A stretch of DNA of 12,544 nucleotides, taken from the NCBI GenBank assembly GCA_023488835.1, contig JAMDCS010000062.1, positions 1 through 12,544 of the forward strand. The letters run 5' to 3'. Below are positions 6,063-11,960 of the stretch, piece by piece; position 1 is the first letter of the stretch, and each line of letters starts with the position of its first letter. Below the pieces are notes generated by a model, which saw only the letters and a program-made list of their open reading frames with translations, was not told the origin of the DNA and searched no databases. Origin of the DNA: Candidatus Bathyarchaeota archaeon (lineage in GTDB: Archaea > Thermoproteota > Bathyarchaeia > Bathyarchaeales > UBA233). Both the position numbers and the translations under genes were made by a program.

Positions 6063-6302
6063 ATACATACCCATTCCCATGCCCATTCTGTATGGGTAAG
6101 CGCCTTGCTGTGGATATTGAGAGTAACCGTTGCCAGTGTTGGGTGGTAAGTATCCATAGTTGCCAGTGTAGCCTTGGGGTGTTTGGCTGTAGATGCTGTT
6201 TTGGTTTTGGGTGTTAACGTATTGTGCATAGGTTACTCCAACTGCCGCCATGGTGACCAGTGAAGCCGCGATGAGGAAGAGGATGGTTTTTGTTTTAGTC
6301 AT
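6048..6302 (-). CDS. Small exported or membrane-anchored Tyr/Gln/Met-rich protein
   Basis: 84 aa, no family recognised. Residues about 7-25 are a hydrophobic export signal or anchor after a basic start (MTKTKT), with a possible cleavage after TYA (residue 26). The mature part has low complexity: Asn/Gln/Tyr/Gly/Pro-rich, with 12 tyrosines in the protein overall, then YPYRMGMGMGMYGRYW with four alternating Met (73, 75, 77, 79). Such Met-Gly runs can bind soft metals such as Cu(I) or Ag(I), or can be structural in surface proteins; neither is shown here. TGAGGTG lies 7 nt before the ATG, which firmly supports a real gene. It is divergent from the Met-rich membrane winged-helix protein at 6468, and the two probably work together. 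Confidence 0.75.
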   Translation of the reverse strand: MTKTKTILFLIAASLVTMAAVGVTYAQYVNTQNQNSIYSQTPQGYTGNYGYLPPNTGNGYSQYPQQGAYPYRMGMGMGMYGRYW

Positions 6303-6309
6303 TCTTTTT

Positions 6310-6316
6310 CACCTCA
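6310..6316 (-). promoter_or_regulatory. Ribosome binding site of the small exported protein
   Basis: TGAGGTG on the minus strand, 7 nt before the ATG at 6302. It is one of the best ribosome sites in the window and argues that this low-complexity ORF is translated. Confidence 0.7.
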
Positions 6317-6351
6317 AACACTATTGGGTTTGGCGTGGTTTGAGGGTTCGC

Positions 6352-6388
6352 TGAAACGCGGTTGAAACGGTTTGGTGAAACGGTTTCT
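6352..6388. repeat. Three AAAC-GTT boxes between divergent genes, possible operator
   Basis: TGAAACG occurs at 6352, 6363 and 6376, i.e. spaced 11 and 13 bp, near one helix turn. The last two continue as AAACGGTTT (6365-6373 and 6378-6386), each a palindrome around a central base. The first reads AAACGCGGTT. They lie 50-86 bp upstream of the minus gene start and 80-116 bp upstream of the plus gene start, suited to controlling both. Confidence 0.5.
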
Positions 6389-6428
6389 GATGGGTTTTTG
6401 ATGGGAAAAGTGGTTTGGGTGGATAAAT

Positions 6429-6437
6429 CCTTAAATC
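6429..6437 (+). promoter_or_regulatory. TATA-like box of the membrane winged-helix gene
   Basis: CCTTAAATC, centred about 35 bp before ATG 6468. No ribosome site precedes the ATG, so a very short leader is likely. Confidence 0.45.
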
Positions 6438-6467
6438 TTTGGAAGATGAGTCTAATTTAGATATAAC

Positions 6468-7064
6468 ATGAAAAGAGTTAACATGTTTCTAACCATACTG
6501 ATCGCTTCCATAGCAGCCCTAATAGCTTCAACCGCCATCGGCTTCGCTGTCTTCGCGTCAACCCAGAATTCAAACAGTTGGATGAGCCAAATGTGGGGAG
6601 GTTCAAGTCCGAGTGGAATGGGCGGCATGATGGGAGGAACTGGAACTGTGCCGACAGCCACTAATCCGACACTGACTTATTTTGGCGTCTTGTTCGCTGT
6701 CTTGGTTGGCGTAACAGTCATCGGAATAATCGGATTAGCATACTACCTTGTGTATCCTCAAATCCGAATGGGCGCAATGCAACCCATCCAAAACATGGCA
6801 GCAAATCAACCCACAACAAACGGAACCACACCATACGAATCAGTCGCCAAAACCCTCACCGAAGAAGAACGCAAAATCATAGAGGTCCTAAACAGCCACG
6901 ACGGCAAATACCTCCAAAAATACATTCGAAACGAAACAGGCTTAAGCAGACTCCAAACCCACCGAATAATCGCACGCTTAGCCGACAGAGGAATCGTCTC
7001 ACTGGAAAAAACCGGAAACACAAACCAAGTTTACTTGTCCAGTTGGCTGCAACAAAAAAACTAG
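6468..7064 (+). CDS. Membrane-anchored winged-helix regulator with Met/Gly-rich outside loop
   Basis: 198 aa. Residues about 7-30 and 69-95 are transmembrane helices. The positive N-terminus (MKR) and the cytoplasmic C-terminal domain place residues 31-68 outside the cell. This loop is short, Gly/Ser-rich and holds five Met (39, 42, 51, 54, 55) in MSQMWGG and GMGGMMGGTG, plus two Trp. After a flexible linker (96-128), residues about 129-195 form a winged helix of the kind found in archaeal MarR-like proteins: LTEEERKIIEVLNSHDGK, then YIRNETGLSRLQTHRIIARLADRGIVSLEK. The layout suggests a one-component sensor, with the outer loop reading a signal (perhaps Cu or another soft metal, or redox) and the inner domain controlling transcription. 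Candidate targets are its own promoter and the divergent Met-rich protein, through the AAACGGTTT boxes. The fold and topology are visible; the ligand is a guess. Confidence 0.8.
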   Translation: MKRVNMFLTILIASIAALIASTAIGFAVFASTQNSNSWMSQMWGGSSPSGMGGMMGGTGTVPTATNPTLTYFGVLFAVLVGVTVIGIIGLAYYLVYPQIRMGAMQPIQNMAANQPTTNGTTPYESVAKTLTEEERKIIEVLNSHDGKYLQKYIRNETGLSRLQTHRIIARLADRGIVSLEKTGNTNQVYLSSWLQQKN

Positions 7065-7142
7065 CCTAACACTAGCGCTTGCAAAAACTATAGCCCCCCT
7101 ATTTATAGCCTCAACAACTGCTGAGTCTGAAACGTTAAGGCA

Positions 7143-7265
7143 ATGAGCGTTCATTTAGAAGAAACAGTTCGTCAACAAAACTTGGAAGAAATATTCTGTT
7201 TTCTCCGTTCACTTGTCAGGGCTTTGTTTTTATTTTTGTTTGGAACCGCTACCTCGCTCGGTTGA
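7143..7265 (+). CDS. Possible small membrane protein, 40 aa
   Basis: Not recognised. The first half is charged (MSVHLEETVRQQNLEEIF) and the second half hydrophobic with Arg (LRSLVRALFLFLFGTATSLG), an amphipathic-plus-anchor plan common in small membrane proteins. TATTTATAG at 7100-7108 could start transcription near 7130, leaving a short leader with AAGG 3 nt before the ATG, which is close for a ribosome site. It lies downstream of the membrane regulator on the same strand. It could equally be a chance frame. Confidence 0.25.
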   Translation: MSVHLEETVRQQNLEEIFCFLRSLVRALFLFLFGTATSLG

Positions 7266-7691
7266 CATACTCGCCGTTATACACGGATTAACCCTAAGTA
7301 ATCACAGTAAAATCGGTATAGAACTTAGCGGTTGTTGTTTCATTCTGTGACAACATCGCCTTATATCATATCGAGCGGTATGGGTGGTAAGGACGAATTA
7401 ACTAAGAGCCAAGTTGGGCGGGTCTGGCAGCTAACAAAGGAGAAGGCGTCTGCTGCTGTTTTTGCGCCTCTCAATGTTAGCCCACGGCTAAATCTGCTTA
7501 ACAAACCCTTTTTCCCCTCAAAATCCATGTTCAAACTCTTTTTTGTCCGGCATTGATTTACTGGCGGGTTTTTATGAAAAAGGTATGTCAGGGAAGACAT
7601 CCCCTAATACTTTAGCATGTTAATTATTCACAAGCAGCTGTAAATAACTTATGCATATACCGTAAACTTTTTATTTCCACAACGCTGTAAC

Positions 7692-7699
7692 TTTTAAAG
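7692..7699 (+). promoter_or_regulatory. Candidate promoter (TATA box) of ilvB-ilvN
   Basis: TTTTAAAG predicts a transcription start near 7720, giving ilvB a leader of about 155 nt. The weaker TATAGTTA at 7844-7851 lies too close to the ilvB ribosome site to be the main promoter. Confidence 0.4.
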
Positions 7700-7725
7700 T
7701 ACGTGGAGTTTCAAGAGGCAAGAAC

Positions 7726-7776
7726 ATGAGGGATCGTCACCTCAATAGCTGGGATCGTCGGGTACATATTCTCTAA
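7726..7776 (+). CDS. Possible leader peptide before ilvB, 16 aa
   Basis: MRDRHLNSWDRRVHIL, ending in codons for Val, His, Ile and Leu just before the stop. GAGG at 7715-7718 is 7 nt before the ATG, a good ribosome site if transcribed, but the TATA box at 7692-7699 predicts a start very close to it. GGGATCGTC occurs twice within the ORF (7730-7738, 7751-7759). A stem of 7 bp (7813-7819 with 7837-7843) lies between this ORF and ilvB. It is too short for confidence. Confidence 0.25.
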   Translation: MRDRHLNSWDRRVHIL

Positions 7777-7812
7777 TTCACCCAGGTTACCCTCTAAACA
7801 AGCCGCAGAAAG

Positions 7813-7843
7813 ATTCTCGCAAACAACTTTTCTAGACGAGAGT
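7813..7843 (+). other. Small stem-loop in the ilvB leader
   Basis: ATTCTCG (7813-7819) can pair with CGAGAGT (7837-7843), including one G-T pair and one slack position at the outer end, with a 17-nt loop. It lies 36 nt before the ilvB ATG. It is weak and may have no function. Confidence 0.2.
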
Positions 7844-7861
7844 ATAGTTAATTCCATAAAT

Positions 7862-7868
7862 AAAGGAG
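7862..7868 (+). promoter_or_regulatory. Ribosome binding site of ilvB
   Basis: AAAGGAG, 10 nt before ATG 7879 and only 4 nt before an in-frame TTG at 7873. It supports the ATG. Confidence 0.65.
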
Positions 7869-7878
7869 AAAATTGAAA

Positions 7879-9585
7879 ATGGCAAAAGTTATTTACGCTC
7901 AAGCACTCTTAGAATCCCTTGAACGAGAAAAAGTCGATGTGATATTTGGTATCTTAGGCGGCGCAATCCTGCCGGTTTATGATGCTTTATGCGATAACAA
8001 GAAGATACGCCACATCCTCGCAAGACACGAACAGGGAGCAGCTCACGCCGCCGAAGGCTACGCAAGAGCCAGTGGAAGAGCAGGAGTATGCATGGCAACC
8101 AGCGGACCAGGAGCCACCAACCTAGTCACAGGCATAGCCAACGCCTACATGGATTCCTCCCCAATAATTGCCCTAACAGGACAAATTCCAGCCACAGGCG
8201 TCAACACCTCTTACATGATTGGACGAGACGCCTTCCAAGAAGCAGACATCATCGGCATCACCACCGCAATCACCAAATACAATTACCAACCAAGAACAGT
8301 CGCCGAAATCCCAGTTGCTATTAAAAGCGCATTTTACTTGGCAACCACAGGCAGGCCAGGACCAGTCTTGATTGATTTGCCAAAGAACGTTCAAGCAGGG
8401 ATTGCTGATGTTGATTTCACTGACAGGATTGATGTGGGCGGATACAAACTGCCCGGCGGACCAGATTTAGCAAAAATCAGCGAAGCCGCAGACCTGCTGG
8501 CGAAGGCTGAGCGCCCAATCATTCTGGCAGGCGGCGGAGTCATAATCGCTGGAGTATCGGATGAACTAACTCAGATGTCAGATTTGCTGATGGCGCCAGT
8601 TGCAACAACGTTCATGGGTAAAGGTGCATTCCCAGAAAACCACCCCTTATCACTGGGAAGCATAGGCATGCATGGCAACCCAGCGGCAAACAAACTGATG
8701 GGTGAAGCAGACGTTTTGCTGGCTGTGGGAACCCGATTCTCTGACCGTGCAACCGCAAACTTGGACACTTTCGCTTCCAACGCCAAGAAAATCCACTTAG
8801 AAATCGACGCTGCTGAAATCAACAAAAACATCGAAGTCGACGTTCCCATAGTTGCCGACGCTAAAGTCTCAATGAAGATGCTGTATGCTGCGGTATCGAA
8901 GAAGCTGCAGAAAGGCGAAGGCAAAACATGGACAAAACGAGTCAAGGAAGCCAAAGAACAGCTAAGCCCCCTGCTAAAAGACTTACCAAGAGATTTAGTT
9001 CCAAAAGCATTGTTAACAGAATTAAGAAAACTGCTGCCTGAAAGCGCCATAGTCACCACTGAAGTCGGACAAAACCAAATGTGGTCAGCTCTATATTTCA
9101 AAGCCCTAAAACCACGCACCTTCATCAGTTCAGGCGGCTTAGGAACCATGGGTTTTGGCTTTCCAGCAGCGATTGGCGCAAAAGTTGCCTGCCCATACCG
9201 AGCAGTCGTGGACATAGCGGGCGACGGCAGCTTCATAATGACCGAGCAGGAACTAGCATGCTCAGTAACCGAGAACATTCCAGTCACAGTCATAGTGCTA
9301 AACAACTCAGTCCTTGGCATGGTGGCGCAGTGGCAGCGAATGCTCTACAAACGCCGCTACATGGCAGTAAACCTAGGCAAAACACCCGACTTTGTCAAGC
9401 TGGCAGAAGCTTACGGAGCACAAGGGTTGAGAGCGACGTCAATCGAGGAGTTCCACAAAGCAGTTAAGACAGCACTAACTAGTAAGGTTACAACGGTAAT
9501 CGATGTGCCCATTGGCTCAGAGACCGATGTGGTTCCCTTTGTGCCGCCAGGCTGCGGTTTACCCCAACAGAGAGGTGACTACTAA
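7879..9585 (+). CDS. ilvB: Acetolactate synthase, large catalytic subunit
   Basis: Condenses two pyruvates to 2-acetolactate, or pyruvate with 2-ketobutyrate to 2-aceto-2-hydroxybutyrate; first common step to valine, leucine and isoleucine. 568 aa, full length, ThDP-dependent. Seen: catalytic glutamate E51 in LARHEQGAAHAAEGYARASG; the TSGPGATNLVTGIANAYMDS block; a central FAD-binding-type domain around residues 195-340; GAGDGSF-like ThDP motif as AGDGSFIMTEQEL (448-450 GDG) ending at NN (475-476); and W485 in VAQWQRM, the position that favours 2-ketobutyrate in known enzymes. The start follows AAAGGAG. The stop overlaps the ilvN start (TAATG), as expected for a coupled two-subunit enzyme. Other ThDP enzymes are excluded by the linked regulatory subunit. 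Confidence 0.97.
   Translation: MAKVIYAQALLESLEREKVDVIFGILGGAILPVYDALCDNKKIRHILARHEQGAAHAAEGYARASGRAGVCMATSGPGATNLVTGIANAYMDSSPIIALTGQIPATGVNTSYMIGRDAFQEADIIGITTAITKYNYQPRTVAEIPVAIKSAFYLATTGRPGPVLIDLPKNVQAGIADVDFTDRIDVGGYKLPGGPDLAKISEAADLLAKAERPIILAGGGVIIAGVSDELTQMSDLLMAPVATTFMGKGAFPENHPLSLGSIGMHGNPAANKLMGEADVLLAVGTRFSDRATANLDTFASNAKKIHLEIDAAEINKNIEVDVPIVADAKVSMKMLYAAVSKKLQKGEGKTWTKRVKEAKEQLSPLLKDLPRDLVPKALLTELRKLLPESAIVTTEVGQNQMWSALYFKALKPRTFISSGGLGTMGFGFPAAIGAKVACPYRAVVDIAGDGSFIMTEQELACSVTENIPVTVIVLNNSVLGMVAQWQRMLYKRRYMAVNLGKTPDFVKLAEAYGAQGLRATSIEEFHKAVKTALTSKVTTVIDVPIGSETDVVPFVPPGCGLPQQRGDY
9572..9577 (+). promoter_or_regulatory. Ribosome binding site of ilvN within ilvB
   Basis: GAGGTG, 7 nt before the ilvN ATG, lies inside the last codons of ilvB, so translation can restart directly. 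Confidence 0.65.
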
Positions 9586-10097
9586 TGGAAACTGGAAAAA
9601 CCAAAGTAATCAGCGTCCTAGTAGACAACAAGCCAGGAGTACTCCACGGCATAGCAAACATGTTCCGCCGAAGAAACTTTAACATCGAAAGCATAACCGT
9701 CGGCCCCACCCAGAACCGAGAGATAGCCCGCATAACCATAACCGTCAACGAAGATGAGAAAACAATCGACCAAGTCGTCAAGCAAGTCGCAAAACTAATC
9801 GACGTCCTCAAAGTCGACGAACTATCCCAAGGAAACTTTGTCATGCGCGAGTTAGCTTTGATTAAAGTTAACGTGCCAAGCTCCAAAGAACGTAGCGACA
9901 TCATCAACTGCGTAGACGTCTTCCGAGGTAGAATAATCGATGTTTCAACCGACAGCTTAACCGTTGAAATCACAGGAACTCCTGACAAAATCGATGCGTT
10001 CCTAAACCTCATGAAAACCTATGGAGTTATCGAACTTGCAAGAACAGGCATAACAGCACTGGCACGGGGCGCAAAATCGATAAGAATCGACGAATAA
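9585..10097 (+). CDS. ilvN: Acetolactate synthase, small regulatory subunit
   Basis: 170 aa, full length for the family. Residues about 5-80 are an ACT domain (VISVLVDNKPGVLHGIANMFRRRNFNIESITVG), the site of feedback inhibition by valine in known enzymes. Residues about 85-165 are the C-terminal domain that activates the large subunit (MRELALIKVN, then CVDVFRGRIIDVSTDSLTVEITG and MKTYGVIELARTGITALARG). It begins inside the ilvB stop (one-base overlap, TAATG), so the two subunits should be made in step. No ilvC follows: a 97-bp gap leads to leuC. Confidence 0.95.
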   Translation: METGKTKVISVLVDNKPGVLHGIANMFRRRNFNIESITVGPTQNREIARITITVNEDEKTIDQVVKQVAKLIDVLKVDELSQGNFVMRELALIKVNVPSSKERSDIINCVDVFRGRIIDVSTDSLTVEITGTPDKIDAFLNLMKTYGVIELARTGITALARGAKSIRIDE

Positions 10098-10194
10098 ACA
10101 GCATCACCCAAGCGGAAACCCTTAATTCCTTGTTCTTTGAAATTCCCCATTTATCTTAGGTATCTTTAGATTAATTTAGGGATAAGCGAAAACA
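10098..10194 (+). promoter_or_regulatory. Gap with probable leuC promoter
   Basis: TTTATCTTA (10150-10158) or TTTAGATT (10165-10172) could serve as TATA box. The first gives a leader of about 15 nt with AGGGAT as a weak ribosome site; the second gives a leaderless message. Which one is used cannot be told, and read-through from ilvN is also possible. Confidence 0.4.
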
Positions 10195-11463
10195 ATGAAC
10201 ATTACAGAAAAAATCTTAGCTAAAGCATCAGGAAAAAAAGCCGTGTACCCAGGCGAAATAGTTGACGCAAACGTTGACATGGTCATGGTGCACGACTTAA
10301 CTGGACCTTTAGCGGTTGAAGCCTTCAAAAAAATAGGCGTACAGAAAGTTTGGGATAACAAAAAAGTAGTCGTAATTCTGGACCATCAGGTTCCAGCGGA
10401 GTCGGTTAAGGCTGCGGAACTGCACAAGACTATGCGGCAGTTTGCCAAAGACCAAAACCTAACATTCTACGATGTAGGTAGAGGCGGAATCTGCCATCAA
10501 GTTATGCCTGATAAAGGCCACGTAGTTCCCGGAACCATCATTTTAGGCGCAGACTCACACACATGCACTTACGGAGCCTTCGGAGCTTTTGCAACAGGTA
10601 TCGGTTCAACAGAGGCAGCCGCAGTAATAGCCACTGGAAAAATCTGGCTAAAAGTTCCCGAAGCCATCAAAGTAAACGTTAAAGGCAAATTTAAAACCCA
10701 CGTCACACCCAAAGACCTAGTTTTAGCTATCATAGGCAAACTGGGCGTAGACGGCGCAATTTACAAGAGTTTAGAATTTACTGGTCCAACCATCAAAGAC
10801 ATGACTGTTTCAGGCCGAATGACCCTGTGTAACATGGCTGTTGAGATGGGCGCCAAAAACGGCATAGTTGAACCTGACGAAACCACACGCAAATACTTAG
10901 AAGGCAAAATCAAAAAAATGCCCAACTTGGACAGTTTAAAGAGTGATGTCGACGCAAAATACAGCCAAATCTTCGAATTTGACGTTTCATCCATGGAGCC
11001 CCAAGTGGCTTGTCCATCGTCAGTTGATAATGTTAAACCTGTCAGTAAAGTAGGTAAAGTCAAAATCGACCAAGCCTTCATCGGTTCATGCACCAACGGC
11101 AGACTAGAAGACCTGCAGTTAGCCGCGAAAATCATGAAGGGCAAAAAAGTCGCTGACGGCGTCCGTGCCTTAGTTATTCCAGCGTCTCAGGAAATTTATC
11201 AGCAAGCCGACAAAGAAGGATTGCTGCAAATCTTCACTGAAGCAGGCGCAATCGTCTGCGGCTCTGCCTGTGGACCATGCTTAGGTGGCCACATCGGCTT
11301 ATTAGCAGCAGGCGAAACATGCGTATCCACGTCAAACCGCAATTTCATCGGTAGAATGGGCAGCATCCAAGCCAGCGTCTACTTAGCGTCACCCGCAACG
11401 GTGGCGGCTTCAGCAGTTACAGGCAAATTAACCGACCCCACAACACTGGAGACAAAAGCATGA
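10195..11463 (+). CDS. leuC: 3-isopropylmalate dehydratase, large subunit
   Basis: With LeuD isomerises 2-isopropylmalate to 3-isopropylmalate through a [4Fe-4S] cluster. 422 aa, the size of archaeal-type LeuC, shorter than the roughly 465 aa bacterial form. Seen: three cluster cysteines C299 (FIGSCTNGR), C359 and C362 (GSACGPCLGGH); DHQVPAES near residue 63; GADSHTCTYGAFGAFATGIGSTE near 118-140; and STSNRNFIGRMG near 378-389. Archaeal proteins of this group include homoaconitases and citramalate-pathway isomerases. The leuD-leuB neighbourhood makes the leucine role most likely, and such enzymes can also serve the citramalate route to isoleucine. Its stop overlaps leuD (ATGA). Confidence 0.92.
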   Translation: MNITEKILAKASGKKAVYPGEIVDANVDMVMVHDLTGPLAVEAFKKIGVQKVWDNKKVVVILDHQVPAESVKAAELHKTMRQFAKDQNLTFYDVGRGGICHQVMPDKGHVVPGTIILGADSHTCTYGAFGAFATGIGSTEAAAVIATGKIWLKVPEAIKVNVKGKFKTHVTPKDLVLAIIGKLGVDGAIYKSLEFTGPTIKDMTVSGRMTLCNMAVEMGAKNGIVEPDETTRKYLEGKIKKMPNLDSLKSDVDAKYSQIFEFDVSSMEPQVACPSSVDNVKPVSKVGKVKIDQAFIGSCTNGRLEDLQLAAKIMKGKKVADGVRALVIPASQEIYQQADKEGLLQIFTEAGAIVCGSACGPCLGGHIGLLAAGETCVSTSNRNFIGRMGSIQASVYLASPATVAASAVTGKLTDPTTLETKA

Positions 11464-11960
11464 ACAGCAAAATCAAAGCACCAGCCATAAAATTCGGCAA
11501 CAACATAGACACAGACGTTATTCTGCCAGGAAAATACTTAATCTTAGTTGACCCATGTGAATTAGCAAAACATGCACTGGAAAGCTTAGACACAACATTC
11601 CCAGACAAAGCCAAAAAAGGCATAATCATCATAGGCGGCAAAAACTTCGGTTGCGGCTCAAGCAGAGAACAAGCACCACTCGCGCTGAAGTACTCGGGTG
11701 TGAAATGCGTCATCGCCGAATCATTTGCCAGAATCTTCTTCCGAAACGCCATAAACATCGGCTTACCCGTCCTCGAATGCAAAGGCATATCCAGCGCCGT
11801 TGAAACAGGCGACGAGTTAGCCGTGGACTTTGAAGCGGGCAAGATAGAAAACCTATCTAACGGCAAAAAGTTTCAAGTAGACAAGCTTCCACCATTCATC
11901 TTAGAAATCTTGGCTGATGGCGGATTAATCGAAAACCTACGAAGGAAAATGAAAAAATGA
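11460..11960 (+). CDS. leuD: 3-isopropylmalate dehydratase, small subunit
   Basis: Swivelling domain partner of LeuC. 166 aa, normal for the archaeal form. Seen: FGNNIDTDVILPGKYL at residues 12-27, and the substrate-loop block GGKNFGCGSSREQAP at 59-73. The loop after GK reads YLIL (26-29). In Methanocaldococcus the homoaconitase subunit has an arginine here (YLRT) and the isopropylmalate enzyme a hydrophobic residue, so this favours isopropylmalate. It starts within the leuC stop and ends within the leuB start, both ATGA overlaps. Confidence 0.92.
   Translation: MNSKIKAPAIKFGNNIDTDVILPGKYLILVDPCELAKHALESLDTTFPDKAKKGIIIIGGKNFGCGSSREQAPLALKYSGVKCVIAESFARIFFRNAINIGLPVLECKGISSAVETGDELAVDFEAGKIENLSNGKKFQVDKLPPFILEILADGGLIENLRRKMKK

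Larger units (their letters stand above)
7065..7878. other. About 810-bp region before ilvB without a firm gene
   Basis: No tRNA, rRNA, CRISPR or transposon remnant was seen. It contains a TATA-like element of CTATAAATAGGGGGG type on the minus strand (7093-7107), a possible 40-aa ORF (7143-7265), a doubtful 74-codon frame (7332-7556) with nothing family-like, a TTTTAAAG box (7692-7699), and a probable ilvB leader with a 16-codon ORF and a small hairpin (7813-7843). Confidence 0.5.

Noticed and set aside
5672..6229. 185-codon minus-strand frame overlapping ilvD and the small exported gene
   Set aside because: It is a mirror of ilvD codons and of the real minus-strand gene in another frame, with no family features.
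6804..7064. Soluble MarR-like regulator starting inside the membrane protein
   Set aside because: The frame is continuous from ATG 6468 with two clear transmembrane helices and its own TATA-like box; no internal ribosome site supports a shorter product.
7332..7556. 74-codon plus-strand frame in the gap before ilvB
   Set aside because: No ribosome site, no matching TATA spacing and no protein-like pattern; it overlaps an equally long frame on the other strand, as expected for non-coding DNA.
7065..7878. tRNA or other known RNA gene in the long gap
   Set aside because: I found no T-arm GGTTCAAATCC-like block, no cloverleaf arms and no conserved RNA motif.
8571..9320. 249-codon open frame on the minus strand
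   Set aside because: It lies wholly inside ilvB, has no ribosome site, promoter or recognisable motifs, and reads like the low-complexity Ser/Ala-rich shadow of a C/A-rich gene.
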